Positions 41,086 to 56,700 of a stretch of DNA of 64,000 nt are shown here, piece by piece. Source of the DNA: Xanthostigma xanthostigma (taxonomy: Eukaryota; Arthropoda; Insecta; Raphidioptera; Raphidiidae); assembly GCA_963575645.1 (NCBI GenBank), contig OY754472.1, positions 25,731,401-25,795,400 on the forward strand. The letters are read 5' to 3'. Position 1 is the stretch's first letter. Every line of letters starts with the position of its first letter. The notes under the pieces were generated by a model. The model searched no databases. It was not told the origin of the DNA and saw nothing but the letters and a program-made list of their open reading frames with translations. The translations under genes and the position numbers were made by a program.

Positions 41086-44000
41086 TCTCATAAGAAAATG
41101 CAAACTGCATATTAACCATTATTTTAACGCATACAAGCAGTTTTCACATGCTTTATGACAATTAGGGGCAAATGAGTCCTTATAGGCAAAATTGCTTTAT
41201 TTCATGAAGGTAAGTCTATCTACTCTATAACATTCAGGTTTGGATCATTCTCTCATAAGAAAATGCAAACTTCATATTAACCATTATTTTAACGCTGACA
41301 AGCAGTTTTTACATGCTTTATGACAATTAGGGGCAAATGAGTCCTTATAGGCAAAATTGCTTTATTTCATGAAGGTAAGTCTATTTACACTATAACATTC
41401 AGGTTTGGATCATTCTCTCATAAGAAAATGCAAACTGCATATTTACTATCATTTCACGCAGACAAGCAGTTTTTACATGTTTTACGACAATAAGGTGCAA
41501 ATAAGTCTTAATAGGCAAAATTGCTTTATTTCATGAGGGTAAGTCTATTTACACTATAACATTCAGGTTTGGATCATTCTCTCATAAGAAAATGCAAACT
41601 GCATATTAACCATTATTTTAACGCAGACAAGCAGTTTTTACATGCTTCACGACAAATGCGTGCAAATGAGTCCTTATAGGCAAAATTGCTTAATTTTACA
41701 AAGGTAAGTCTATTTACACTATAACATTCAGGTTTGGATCATTCTCTCATAAGAAAATGCAAACTTCATATTAACCATTATTTTAACGCATACAAGCAGT
41801 TTTTACATGCTTTATGACAATTAGGGGCAAATGAGTCCCTATAGGCAAAATTGCTTTATTTCATGAAGATAAGTCTATTTACACTATAACATTCAGGTTT
41901 GGATCATTCTCTCATAAGAAAGTGCAAACTGCATATTAACCATTATTTTATCGCAGACAAGCAGTTTTTACATGCTTCACGACAATTGCGTGCAAATGAG
42001 TCCTTATAGGCAAAATTGCTTTTTTTTACAAAGGTAAGTCTATTTACACTATAACATTCAGGTTTGGATCATTCTCTCATAAGAAAATGCAAACTGCATA
42101 TTAACCATTATTTAAACGCAGACAAGCAGTTTTTACATGCTTTACGACAATTAGGTGCAAATGAGTCTTTATAGGCAAAATTGCTTTATTTCATGACTGT
42201 AAGTCTATTTACACTATAATATTCAGGTTTGGATCATTCTCTCATAAGAAAATGCAAACTGCATATTGACTATCATTTTCACGCTGACAAGCAGTTTTTA
42301 CATGCTTCACGACAATTGCGTGCAAATAAGTCCTTATAGGCAAAATTGCTTTATTTCATGAAGGTAAGTCTATTTACACTATAACATTCAAGTTTGGATC
42401 ATTCTCTCATAAGAAAATGCAAACTGCATATTAACCATTATTGTAACGCATACAAGCAGTTTTTACATGCTTTATGATAATTAGAGGCAAATGAGTCCTT
42501 ATAGGCAAAAATGCTTTATTTTATGAAGGTAAGTCTATTTTTACTATAACATTCAGGTTTGGATCATTCCCTCATAAGAAAATGCAAACTGCATATTAAC
42601 CATTATTTTAACGCATACAAAGCAGTTTTTACATGCTTTATGACAATTAGGGGTAAATGAGTCTTTATAGGCAAAATTGCTTTATTTCATGAAGGTAAGT
42701 CTATTTTCACTATAACATTCAGGTTTGGATCATTCTCTCATTAGAAAATGCAAACTTCATATTAACCATTATTTAAACGCTGACAAACAGTTTTTACATG
42801 CTTTATGACAATTAGGGGAAATGAGTCTTTATAGGCAAAATTGCTTTATTTCATGAAGGTAAGTCTATTTACACTATAACATTCAGGTTTGGATCATTCT
42901 CTCATAAGAAAATGCAAACTGCATATTAACCATCATTTAAACGCAGACAAGCAGTTTTTACATGCTTTACGACAATTAGGTGCAAATAAGTCTTTATAGG
43001 CAAAATTGCTTTATTTCATGAGTGTAAGTCTATATTCACTATTACATTCAGGTTTGGATCATTCTCTCATAAGAAAATGCAAACTGCATATTATTTACTA
43101 TCATTTTCACGCAGACAAGCAGTTTTTACATGCTTCACGACAAGTGCGTGCAAATAAGTCCTTATAGGCAAAATTGCTTTATTTTACAAAGGTAAGTCTA
43201 TTTACACTATAACATTCAGGTTTGGATCAATCTCTCATAAGAAAATGCAAGCTGCATATTAACTATTATTTTAACGCATACAAGCTGCTTTTACATGCTT
43301 TATGACAATTAGGTGCAAATGAGTCCTTATAGGCAAAATTGCTTTATTTCATGAGGGTAAGTCTATATTCACTATTACATTCAGGTTTGGATCATTCTCT
43401 CATAAGAAAATGCAAACTGCATATTTACTATCATTTCACGCAGACAAGCAGTTTTTACATGTTTTACGACAATAAGGTGCAAATAAGTCTTAATAGGCAA
43501 AATTGCTTTATTTCATGAGGGTAAGTCTATTTACACTATAACATTCAGGTTTGGATCAATCTCTCATAAGAAAATGCAAACTGCATATTAACCATTATTT
43601 AAACGCAGACAAGCAGTTTTTACATGCTTTACGACAATTAAGTGCAAATGAGTCTTTATAGGCAAAATTGCTTTATTTCATGAGGGTAAGTCTATTTACA
43701 CTATAACATTCGGGTTTGGATCATTCTCTCATAAGAAAATGCAAACTGCATATTTACTATCATTTTCACGCAGACAAGCAGTTTTTACATGCTTCACGAC
43801 AATTGCGTGCAAATGAGTCCTTATAGGCAAAATTGCTTTATTTTACAAAGGTAAGTCTATTTACACTATAACATTCAGGTTTGGATCATTCTCTCATAAG
43901 AAAATGCAAACTGCATATTAACCATTATTTTAACGCAGACAAGCAGTTTTTACATGCTTCACGACAATTGCGTGCAAATGAGTCCTTATAGGCAAAATTG

Positions 44001-44427
44001 CTTTATTTTACAAAGGTAAGTCCATTTACACTATAACATTCAGGTTTGGATCATTTTCTCAAAAGATAATTCAAATTAATCATTTCCTATTATTTTCACG
44101 CAGACAAGCAGTTTTTACATGCTTTATGACAATTAGAGGCAAATGAGTCCTTATAGGCAAAATTGCTTTATTTCATGAAGGTAAATCTATTTTTACTATA
44201 ACATTCAGGTTTGGGTCATTCTCTCATAAGAAAATGCAAGCTGCATATTAACTATTATTTTAACGCATACAAGCTGTTTTTACATGCTTTATGACAATTA
44301 GGTGCAAATGAGTGCTTATAGGCAAAATTGTTTTATTTCACAAAGGTAAGTCTACTTTCACTATATAATTCAGGTTTGGATCATTCTCTCATAAGAAAAT
44401 GCAAACTGCATATTAACCATTATTTTA
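41086..44427. repeat. 3,466-bp HOR unit, copy 2 (incomplete)
   Basis: Follows copy 1 until 44,427. There it reads TTTTAACGCAG where copy 1 has TTTTATCGCAG (40,962), and continues along the longer domain-L order (matching from about 950). The two units share about 3.3 kb at near identity. A third occurrence of the first part of the unit (51,993-53,974) comes from the 10,553-bp duplication. Confidence 0.82.
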
Positions 44428-47400
44428 ACGCAGACAAGCAGTTTTTACATGCTTTATGACAATTAGGTGCAAATGAGTCTTTATAGGCAAAATTGCTTTA
44501 TTTCATGAGGGTAAGTCTATTTATACTATAACATTCAGGTTTGGATCATTCTCTCATATGAAAATGCAAACTGCATATTAACCATTATTTTAACGCAGAC
44601 AAGCAGTTTTTACATGCTTCACGACAATTGCGTACAAATGAGTCCTTATAGGCAAAATTGCTTAATTTTACAAAGGTAAGTCTATTTACACTATAACATT
44701 CAGGTTTGGATCATTCTCTCATAATAAAATGCAAACTGCATATTAACCATTATTTTAACGCATACAAGCAGTTTTTACATGCTTTATGACAATTAGGGGC
44801 AAATGAGTCCTTATAGGCAAAATTGCTTTATTTCATGAAGGTAAGTCTATTTACACTATAACATGCAGGTTTGGATCATTCTCTCATAAGAAAATGCAAA
44901 CTGCATATTAACCATTATTTTATCGCAGACAAGCAGTTTTTACATGCTTCACGACAATTGCGTGCAAATAAGTCCTTATAGGCAAAATTGCTTTATTTCA
45001 TGAAGGTAAGTCTATTTACACTATAACATTCAAGTTTGGATAATTCTCTCATAAGAAAATGCAAACTGCATATTAACCATTATTTTATCGCAGACAAGCA
45101 GTTTTTACATGCTTCACGACAATTGCGTGCAAATGAGTCTTTATAGGCAAAATTGCTTTATTTCATGAGTGTAAGTCTATTTACACTATAACATTCAGGT
45201 TTAGATCATTCTCTCATAAGAAAATGCAAACTGCATATTAACCATTATTTAAACGCAGACAAGCAGTTTTTACATGCTTTACGACAATTAGGTGCAAATG
45301 AGTCTTTATAGGCAAAATTGCTTTTTTTCATGAGGGTAAGTTTATTTACACTATAACATTCAGGTTTGGACATTCTCTCATAAGAAAATGCAAACTGCAT
45401 ATTTACTATTATTCTCACGCAGACAAGCAGTTTTTACATGCTTCACGACAATTGCGTGCAAATGAGTCCTTATAGGCAAAATTGCTTTATTTTACAAAGG
45501 TAAGTCTATTTACACTATAACATTCAGGTTTGGATCATTCTTTCATAAGAAAATGCAAACTGCAATTTAACCATTATTTTAACGCAGACAAGCAGTTTTT
45601 ACATGCTTTACGACAATTGCGTTCAAATGTGTCCTTATAGGCATAATTGCTTTATTTTACAAAGGTATGTCTATTTACACTATGACATTCAAGTTTGGAT
45701 CAATCTCTTATAAGAAAATGCAAGCTCTATATTAACTATTATTTTAACGCATACAAGCTGTTTTTACATGCTTTATGACAATTAGGTGCAAATGAGTCCT
45801 TATAGGCAAAATTGCTTTATTTCATGAGGGTAAGTCTATTTTCACTATTACATTCAGGTTTGGATCATTCTCTCATAAGAAAATGCAAACCGCATAATAA
45901 CCATTGTTTTAACGCATACAAGCAGTTTTTACATGCTTTATGACAATTAGGGGCAAATGAATCCTTATAGGCAAAATTGCTTTATTTCATGAAGGTAAGT
46001 CTATTTACTCTATAACATTCAGGTTTGGATCATTCTCTCATAAGAAAATGCAAACTTCATATTACCCATTATTTTAACGCTGACAAGCAGTTTTTACATG
46101 CTTTATGACAATTAGGGGCAAATGAGTCCTTATAGGCAAAATTGATTTATTTCATGAAGGTAAGTCTATTTACACTATAACATTCAGGTTTGGATCATTC
46201 TCTCATAAGAAAATGCAATCTGCATATTAAAGATTATTTTAACGCAGACAAGCAGTTTTTACATGCTTCACGACAATTGCGTGCAAATGAGTCCTTATAG
46301 GTAAAATTGCTTTATTTTACAAAGGTAAGTCCATTTACACTATAACATTCAGGTTTGGATCATTTTCTCAAAAGATAATTCAAATTGATCATTTCCTATT
46401 ATTTTCACGCAGACAAGCAGTTTTTACATGCTTTACGACAATTAGGTGCAAATGAGTCCTTATAGGCAAAATTGCTTTATTTTACAAAGGTTAGTCTATT
46501 TTCACTATAACATTCTGGTTTGGATCATTCTCTCATAAGAAAATGCAAACTGCATATTAACTATTATTTTAACGCATACAAGCAGTTTTTACAAGCTTTA
46601 TGACAATTAGGTGCAAATGAGTTCTTATTGGCAAAATTGCTTTATTTCATCAGGGTATGTCTATTTTTACTATAACATTCAGGTTTGGATCATTCTCTCA
46701 TAAGAAAATGCAAACTGCATATTAACCATTATTTTAACGCATACAAGCAGTTTTTACATGCTTTATAACAATTAGAGGCAAATGAGTCCTTATAGGCAAA
46801 ATTGCTTTATTTCATGAAGGTAAGTCTATTTTTACTATAACATTCAGGTTTGGATCATTCTCTCATAAGAAAAGGCAAACTGCATATTAACCATTATTTT
46901 AACGCATACAAGCAGTTTTTACATGCTTTATGACAATTAGGGGCAAATAAGTCCTTATGGGCAAAATTGCTTTATTTCATGAAGGTAATTCTATTTACAC
47001 TATAACATTCAGGTTTGGATCATTCTCTCATAAGAAAATGCAAACTGAATATTAACCATTATTTTAACGCAGACAAGCAGATTTTACTTGCTTCACGACA
47101 ATTGCGTGCAAATGAGTCCTTATAGGAAAAATTGCTTTTTTTTACAAAGGTTAGTCTATTTACACTATAACATTCAGGTTTGGATCATTCTCTCATAAGA
47201 AAATGCAAAATGCATATTAACCATTATTTAAACTCAGACAAGCAGTTTTTACATGCTTTACGACAATTAGGTGCAAATGAGTCTTTATAGGTAAAATTGC
47301 TTTATTTCATGAGTGTAAGTCTATTTACACTATAACATTCAGGTTTGGATCATTCTCTCATAAGAAAATGCAAACTGCATATTTACTATCATTTTCACGC

Positions 47401-49120
47401 AGACAAGCAGTTTTTACATGCTTCACGACAATTGCGTGCAAATAAGTCCTTATAGGCAAAATTGCTTTATTTTACAAAGGTAATTCTATTTACACTATAA
47501 CATTCAGGTTTGGATCATTCTCTCATAAGAAAATGCAAACTGCATATTAACCATTATTTTAACGCAGACAAGCAGTTTTTACATGCTTTACGACAATTGC
47601 GTGCAAATGTGTCCTTATAGTCAAAATTGCTTTATTTTATAAAGGTATTGTATTTACAATATAACATTCAGGTTTAGATCAATCTCTCATAAGAGAATGC
47701 AAGCTACATATTAACTATTATTTTAACGCATACAAGCTGTTTTTACATGCTTTATGACAATTAGGGGCAAATGAGTCCTTATAGGCAAAATTGCTTTATT
47801 TCATAAAGGTAAGTCTATTTTTACTATAACATTCAGGTTTGGATCATTCTCTCATAAGAAAATGCAAACTGCATATTAACTATTATTTTAACGCATACAA
47901 GCTGTTTTTACATGCTTTATGACAATTAGGTGCAAATGAGTCCTTATAGGCAAAATTGCTTTATTTCATGAGGGTAAGTCTGTTTTCACTATTACATTCA
48001 GGTTTGGATCATTCTCTCATAAGAAAATGCAAACTGAATATTAACCATTATTTTAACGCAGACAAGCAGTTTTTACATGCTTCACGACAATTAGGGCAAA
48101 TGAGTCTTTATAGGCAAAATTGCTTTATTTCATGAGGGTAAGTCTATTTACACTATACAATTCAGGTTTGGACATTCTCTCATAAGAAAATGCAAACTGC
48201 ATATTTACTATTATTTTCACGCAGACAAGCAGTTTTTACATGCTTCACGACAATTGCGTGCAAATGAGACCTTATAGACAAAATTGCTTTATTTTACAAA
48301 GGTAAGTCTATTTACACTATAACATTCAGGTTTGGATCATTCTCTCATAAGAAAATGCAAACTGCATATTAACCATTATTTTAACGCAGACAAGCAGTTT
48401 TTACATGCTTTACGACAATTGCGTGCAAATGTGTCCTTATAGTAAAAATTGCTTTATTTTACAAAGGTATTGTCTATTTACACTATAACATTCAGGTTTA
48501 GATCAATCTCTCATAAGAGAATGCAAGCTACATATTAACTATTATTTTAACGCATACAAGCTGTTTTTACATGCTTTATGACAATTAGGGGCAAATGAGT
48601 CCTTATAGGCAAAATTGCTTTATTTTATAAAGGTAAGTCTATTTACACTATAACATTCAGGTGTGGATCATTCTCTCATAAGAAAATGCAAACTGCATAT
48701 TAACTATTATTTAAACGCAGACAAGCAGTTTTTACATGCTTTACGACAATTAGGTGCAAATGAGTCTTTATAGGCAAAATTGCTTTATTTCATGAGGGTA
48801 AGTCTATTTACACTATACAATTTAGGTTTGGACATTCTCTCATAAGAAAATGCAAACTGCATATTAACCATTATTTAAACGCAGACAAGCAGTTTTTACA
48901 TGCTTTACGACAATTAGGTGCAAATGAGTCTTTATAGGCAAAATTGCTTTATTTCATGAGGGTAAGTCTATTTACACTATTACATTCAGGTTTGGATCAT
49001 TCTCTCATAAGAAAATGCAAACTGCATATTTACTATCATTTTCACGCAGACAAGCAGTTTTTACATGCTTTACGACAATTAGGTGCAAATGAGTCCTTAC
49101 AGGCAAAATTGCTTTATTTT
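43422..49120. repeat. Long copy of 1-5,699 (offset 43,421)
   Basis: The alignment runs for 5.7 kb with no net indel. Rare variants match at the constant offset: CTCATATGAAAATG (1,134 and 44,555 region), ACATGCAGG, GATTTATTTCATG, TTAAAGATT and the TATTGTA inverted repeat (4,225 and 47,646). The copies differ at isolated bases, for example ACATATCAGG near 5,396 against ACAATTTAGG near 48,817. The match ends at a 1-bp deletion at about 5,699, followed by a switch to a further 1,647-bp duplication in the right copy. Confidence 0.9.
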
Positions 49121-49141
49121 TCAAAGGTAAGTCTATTTTCA
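47495..49141. repeat. 1,647-bp tandem unit a1 (10 monomers)
   Basis: Repeated immediately downstream at an offset of 1,647 bp (10 monomers minus 3). It carries the TATTGTA inverted repeat at 47,646, the AGGGCAAATG short monomer, GAGACCTTATAGAC and the TGTCCTTATAGTAAAA monomer. Domain L holds this segment once (about 4,070-5,700), so the duplication arose in the R lineage after it parted from L. Confidence 0.88.
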
Positions 49142-50788
49142 CTATAACATTCAGGTTTGGATCATTCTCTCATAAGAAAATGCAAACTGCATATTAACCA
49201 TTATTTTAACGCAGACAAGCAGTTTTTACATGCTTTACGACAATTGCGTGCAAATGTGTCCTTATAGTCAAAATTGCTTTATTTTATAAAGGTATTGTAT
49301 TTACAATATAACATTCAGGTTTAGATCAATCTCTCATAAGAGAATGCAAGCTACATATTAACTATTATTTTAACGCATACAAGCTGTTTTTACATGCTTT
49401 ATGACAATTAGGGGCAAATGAGTCCTTATAGGCAAAATTGCTTTATTTCATAAAGGTAAGTCTATTTTTACTATAACATTCAGGTTTGGATCATTCTCTC
49501 ATAAGAAAATGCAAACTGCATATTAACTATTATTTTAACGCATACAAGCTGTTTTTACATGCTTTATGACAATTAGGTGCAAATGAGTCCTTATAGGCAA
49601 AATTGCTTTATTTCATGAGGGTAAGTCTGTTTTCACTATTACATTCAGGTTTGGATCATTCTCTCATAAGAAAATGCAAACTGAATATTAACCATTATTT
49701 TAACGCAGACAAGCAGTTTTTACATGCTTCACGACAATTAGGGCAAATGAGTCTTTATAGGCAAAATTGCTTTATTTCATGAGGGTAAGTCTATTTACAC
49801 TATACAATTCAGGTTTGGACATTCTCTCATAAGAAAATGCAAACTGCATATTTACTATTATTTTCACGCAGACAAGCAGTTTTTACATGCTTCACGACAA
49901 TTGCGTGCAAATGAGACCTTATAGACAAAATTGCTTTATTTTACAAAGGTAAGTCTATTTACACTATAACATTCAGGTTTGGATCATTCTCTCATAAGAA
50001 AATGCAAACTGCATATTAACCATTATTTTAACGCAGACAAGCAGTTTTTACATGCTTTACGACAATTGCGTGCAAATGTGTCCTTATAGTAAAAATTGCT
50101 TTATTTTACAAAGGTATTGTCTATTTACACTATAACATTCAGGTTTAGATCAATCTCTCATAAGAGAATGCAAGCTACATATTAACTATTATTTTAACGC
50201 ATACAAGCTGTTTTTACATGCTTTATGACAATTAGGGGCAAATGAGTCCTTATAGGCAAAATTGCTTTATTTTATAAAGGTAAGTCTATTTACACTATAA
50301 CATTCAGGTGTGGATCATTCTCTCATAAGAAAATGCAAACTGCATATTAACTATTATTTAAACGCAGACAAGCAGTTTTTACATGCTTTACGACAATTAG
50401 GTGCAAATGAGTCTTTATAGGCAAAATTGCTTTATTTCATGAGGGTAAGTCTATTTACACTATACAATTCAGGTTTGGACATTCTCTCATAAGAAAATGC
50501 AAACTGCATATTAACCATTATTTAAACGCAGACAAGCAGTTTTTACATGCTTTACGACAATTAGGTGCAAATGAGTCTTTATAGGCAAAATTGCTTTATT
50601 TCATGAGGGTAAGTCTATTTACACTATTACATTCAGGTTTGGATCATTCTCTCATAAGAAAATGCAAACTGCATATTTACTATCATTTTCACGCAGACAA
50701 GCAGTTTTTACATGCTTTACGACAATTAGGTGCAAATGAGTCCTTACAGGCAAAATTGCTTTATTTTTCAAAGGTAAGTCTATTTTCA
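49142..50788. repeat. 1,647-bp tandem unit a2
   Basis: Direct copy of 47,495-49,141. The inverted repeat is at 49,293-49,308. It differs from a1 at single bases, such as ACAATTCAGG here against ACAATTTAGG near 48,817. After this unit the order returns to that of domain L (GGTTTGGTTCATTC, then ATTATTTAACGC). Confidence 0.88.
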
Positions 50789-53700
50789 CTATAACATTCA
50801 GGTTTGGTTCATTCTCTCATAAGAAAATGCAAACTGCATATTAACTATTATTTAACGCATACAAGCAGTTTTTACAAGCTTTATGACAATTAGGTGCAAA
50901 TGAGTCCTTATAGCCAAAATTGCTTTATTTCATGAGGGTAAGTCTATTTACACTATTACATTCAGGTTTGGATCATTCTCTCATAAGAAAATGCAAACTG
51001 CATATTAACCATTATTTTAACGCAGACAAGCAGTTTTTACATGCTTCACGACAATTGCGTGCAAATGAGTCCTTATAGGCAAAATTGCTTTATTTTACAA
51101 AGGTAAGTCCATTTACACTATAACATTCAGGTTTGGATCATTTTCTCAAAAGATAATTCAAATTAATCATTTCCTATTATTTTCACGCAGACAAGCAGTT
51201 TTTACATGCTTTATGACAATTAGAGGCAAATGAGTCCTTATAGGCAAAATTGCTTTATTTCATGAAGGTAAATCTATTTTTACTATAACATTCAGGTTTG
51301 GGTCATTCTCTCATAAGAAAATGCAAGCTGCATATTAACTATTATTTTAACGCATACAAGCTGTTTTTACATGCTTTATGACAATTAGGTGCAAATGAGT
51401 GCTTATAGGCAAAATTGTTTTATTTCACAAAGGTAAGTCTACTTTCACTATATAATTCAGGTTTGGATCATTCTCTCATAAGAAAATGCAAACTGCATAT
51501 TAACCATTATTTTATCGCAGACAAGCAGTTTTTACATGCTTCACGACAATTGCGTGCAAATAAGTCCTTATAGGCAAAATTGCTTTATTTCATGAAGGTA
51601 AGTCTATTTACACTATAACATTCAAGTTTGGATAATTCTCTCATAAGAAAATGCAAACTGCATATTAACCATTATTTTAACGCATACAAGCAGTTTTCAC
51701 ATGCTTTATGACAATTAGGGGCAAATGAGTCCTTATAGGCAAAATTGCTTTATTTCATGAAGGTAAGTCTATCTACTCTATAACATTCAGGTTTGGATCA
51801 TTCTCTCATAAGAAAATGCAAACTTCATATTAACCATTATTTTAACGCTGACAAGCAGTTTTTACATGCTTTATGACAATTAGGGGCAAATGAGTCCTTA
51901 TAGGCAAAATTGCTTTATTTCATGAAGGTAAGTCTATTTACACTATAACATTCAGGTTTGGATCATTCTCTCATAAGAAAATGCAAACTGCATATTTACT
52001 ATCATTTCACGCAGACAAGCAGTTTTTACATGTTTTACGACAATAAGGTGCAAATAAGTCTTAATAGGCAAAATTGCTTTATTTCATGAGGGTAAGTCTA
52101 TTTACACTATAACATTCAGGTTTGGATCATTCTCTCATAAGAAAATGCAAACTGCATATTAACCATTATTTTAACGCAGACAAGCAGTTTTTACATGCTT
52201 CACGACAAATGCGTGCAAATGAGTCCTTATAGGCAAAATTGCTTAATTTTACAAAGGTAAGTCTATTTACACTATAACATTCAGGTTTGGATCATTCTCT
52301 CATAAGAAAATGCAAACTTCATATTAACCATTATTTTAACGCATACAAGCAGTTTTTACATGCTTTATGACAATTAGGGGCAAATGAGTCCCTATAGGCA
52401 AAATTGCTTTATTTCATGAAGGTAAGTCTATTTACACTATAACATTCAGGTTTGGATCATTCTCTCATAAGAAAGTGCAAACTGCATATTAACCATTATT
52501 TTATCGCAGACAAGCAGTTTTTACATGCTTCACGACAATTGCGTGCAAATGAGTCCTTATAGGCAAAATTGCTTTTTTTTACAAAGGTAAGTCTATTTAC
52601 ACTATAACATTCAGGTTTGGATCATTCTCTCATAAGAAAATGCAAACTGCATATTAACCATTATTTAAACGCAGACAAGCAGTTTTTACATGCTTTACGA
52701 CAATTAGGTGCAAATGAGTCTTTATAGGCAAAATTGCTTTATTTCATGACTGTAAGTCTATTTACACTATAATATTCAGGTTTGGATCATTCTCTCATAA
52801 GAAAATGCAAACTGCATATTGACTATCATTTTCACGCTGACAAGCAGTTTTTACATGCTTCACGACAATTGCGTGCAAATAAGTCCTTATAGGCAAAATT
52901 GCTTTATTTCATGAAGGTAAGTCTATTTACACTATAACATTCAAGTTTGGATCATTCTCTCATAAGAAAATGCAAACTGCATATTAACCATTATTGTAAC
53001 GCATACAAGCAGTTTTTACATGCTTTATGATAATTAGAGGCAAATGAGTCCTTATAGGCAAAAATGCTTTATTTTATGAAGGTAAGTCTATTTTTACTAT
53101 AACATTCAGGTTTGGATCATTCCCTCATAAGAAAATGCAAACTGCATATTAACCATTATTTTAACGCATACAAAGCAGTTTTTACATGCTTTATGACAAT
53201 TAGGGGTAAATGAGTCTTTATAGGCAAAATTGCTTTATTTCATGAAGGTAAGTCTATTTTCACTATAACATTCAGGTTTGGATCATTCTCTCATTAGAAA
53301 ATGCAAACTTCATATTAACCATTATTTAAACGCTGACAAACAGTTTTTACATGCTTTATGACAATTAGGGGAAATGAGTCTTTATAGGCAAAATTGCTTT
53401 ATTTCATGAAGGTAAGTCTATTTACACTATAACATTCAGGTTTGGATCATTCTCTCATAAGAAAATGCAAACTGCATATTAACCATCATTTAAACGCAGA
53501 CAAGCAGTTTTTACATGCTTTACGACAATTAGGTGCAAATAAGTCTTTATAGGCAAAATTGCTTTATTTCATGAGTGTAAGTCTATATTCACTATTACAT
53601 TCAGGTTTGGATCATTCTCTCATAAGAAAATGCAAACTGCATATTATTTACTATCATTTTCACGCAGACAAGCAGTTTTTACATGCTTCACGACAAGTGC

Positions 53701-56700
53701 GTGCAAATAAGTCCTTATAGGCAAAATTGCTTTATTTTACAAAGGTAAGTCTATTTACACTATAACATTCAGGTTTGGATCAATCTCTCATAAGAAAATG
53801 CAAGCTGCATATTAACTATTATTTTAACGCATACAAGCTGCTTTTACATGCTTTATGACAATTAGGTGCAAATGAGTCCTTATAGGCAAAATTGCTTTAT
53901 TTCATGAGGGTAAGTCTATATTCACTATTACATTCAGGTTTGGATCATTCTCTCATAAGAAAATGCAAACTGCATATTTACTATCATTTCACGCAGACAA
54001 GCAGTTTTTACATGTTTTACGACAATAAGGTGCAAATAAGTCTTAATAGGCAAAATTGCTTTATTTCATGAGGGTAAGTCTATTTACACTATAACATTCA
54101 GGTTTGGATCAATCTCTCATAAGAAAATGCAAACTGCATATTAACCATTATTTAAACGCAGACAAGCAGTTTTTACATGCTTTACGACAATTAAGTGCAA
54201 ATGAGTCTTTATAGGCAAAATTGCTTTATTTCATGAGGGTAAGTCTATTTACACTATAACATTCGGGTTTGGATCATTCTCTCATAAGAAAATGCAAACT
54301 GCATATTTACTATCATTTTCACGCAGACAAGCAGTTTTTACATGCTTCACGACAATTGCGTGCAAATGAGTCCTTATAGGCAAAATTGCTTTATTTTACA
54401 AAGGTAAGTCTATTTACACTATAACATTCAGGTTTGGATCATTCTCTCATAAGAAAATGCAAACTGCATATTAACCATTATTTTAACGCAGACAAGCAGT
54501 TTTTACATGCTTCACGACAATTGCGTGCAAATGAGTCCTTATAGGCAAAATTGCTTTATTTTACAAAGGTAAGTCCATTTACACTATAACATTCAGGTTT
54601 GGATCATTTTCTCAAAAGATAATTCAAATTAATCATTTCCTATTATTTTCACGCAGACAAGCAGTTTTTACATGCTTTATGACAATTAGAGGCAAATGAG
54701 TCCTTATAGGCAAAATTGCTTTATTTCATGAAGGTAAATCTATTTTTACTATAACATTCAGGTTTGGGTCATTCTCTCATAAGAAAATGCAAGCTGCATA
54801 TTAACTATTATTTTAACGCATACAAGCTGTTTTTACATGCTTTATGACAATTAGGTGCAAATGAGTGCTTATAGGCAAAATTGTTTTATTTCACAAAGGT
54901 AAGTCTACTTTCACTATATAATTCAGGTTTGGATCATTCTCTCATAAGAAAATGCAAACTGCATATTAACCATTATTTTAACGCAGACAAGCAGTTTTTA
55001 CATGCTTTATGACAATTAGGTGCAAATGAGTCTTTATAGGCAAAATTGCTTTATTTCATGAGGGTAAGTCTATTTATACTATAACATTCAGGTTTGGATC
55101 ATTCTCTCATATGAAAATGCAAACTGCATATTAACCATTATTTTAACGCAGACAAGCAGTTTTTACATGCTTCACGACAATTGCGTACAAATGAGTCCTT
55201 ATAGGCAAAATTGCTTAATTTTACAAAGGTAAGTCTATTTACACTATAACATTCAGGTTTGGATCATTCTCTCATAATAAAATGCAAACTGCATATTAAC
55301 CATTATTTTAACGCATACAAGCAGTTTTTACATGCTTTATGACAATTAGGGGCAAATGAGTCCTTATAGGCAAAATTGCTTTATTTCATGAAGGTAAGTC
55401 TATTTACACTATAACATGCAGGTTTGGATCATTCTCTCATAAGAAAATGCAAACTGCATATTAACCATTATTTTATCGCAGACAAGCAGTTTTTACATGC
55501 TTCACGACAATTGCGTGCAAATAAGTCCTTATAGGCAAAATTGCTTTATTTCATGAAGGTAAGTCTATTTACACTATAACATTCAAGTTTGGATAATTCT
55601 CTCATAAGAAAATGCAAACTGCATATTAACCATTATTTTATCGCAGACAAGCAGTTTTTACATGCTTCACGACAATTGCGTGCAAATGAGTCTTTATAGG
55701 CAAAATTGCTTTATTTCATGAGTGTAAGTCTATTTACACTATAACATTCAGGTTTAGATCATTCTCTCATAAGAAAATGCAAACTGCATATTAACCATTA
55801 TTTAAACGCAGACAAGCAGTTTTTACATGCTTTACGACAATTAGGTGCAAATGAGTCTTTATAGGCAAAATTGCTTTTTTTCATGAGGGTAAGTTTATTT
55901 ACACTATAACATTCAGGTTTGGACATTCTCTCATAAGAAAATGCAAACTGCATATTTACTATTATTCTCACGCAGACAAGCAGTTTTTACATGCTTCACG
56001 ACAATTGCGTGCAAATGAGTCCTTATAGGCAAAATTGCTTTATTTTACAAAGGTAAGTCTATTTACACTATAACATTCAGGTTTGGATCATTCTTTCATA
56101 AGAAAATGCAAACTGCAATTTAACCATTATTTTAACGCAGACAAGCAGTTTTTACATGCTTTACGACAATTGCGTTCAAATGTGTCCTTATAGGCATAAT
56201 TGCTTTATTTTACAAAGGTATGTCTATTTACACTATGACATTCAAGTTTGGATCAATCTCTTATAAGAAAATGCAAGCTCTATATTAACTATTATTTTAA
56301 CGCATACAAGCTGTTTTTACATGCTTTATGACAATTAGGTGCAAATGAGTCCTTATAGGCAAAATTGCTTTATTTCATGAGGGTAAGTCTATTTTCACTA
56401 TTACATTCAGGTTTGGATCATTCTCTCATAAGAAAATGCAAACCGCATAATAACCATTGTTTTAACGCATACAAGCAGTTTTTACATGCTTTATGACAAT
56501 TAGGGGCAAATGAATCCTTATAGGCAAAATTGCTTTATTTCATGAAGGTAAGTCTATTTACTCTATAACATTCAGGTTTGGATCATTCTCTCATAAGAAA
56601 ATGCAAACTTCATATTACCCATTATTTTAACGCTGACAAGCAGTTTTTACATGCTTTATGACAATTAGGGGCAAATGAGTCCTTATAGGCAAAATTGATT

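Larger units (their letters stand above)
40405..50957. repeat. 10,553-bp HOR unit, copy 1 (64 monomers)
   Basis: Landmarks in this block recur exactly 10,553 bp downstream: the ACAATAAGGTG monomer (43,422 to 53,975 and 41,440 to 51,993), the TATTGTA inverted repeat (47,646 to 58,199), and both copies of the internal 1,647-bp repeat. The length is 64 monomers minus 7 bp. The copies are nearly identical; one difference I can point to is A at 41,869 against G at 52,422. Boundaries are approximate: the first difference upstream is ACTATAAC near 40,396 against ACTATTAC near 50,957. Confidence 0.9.
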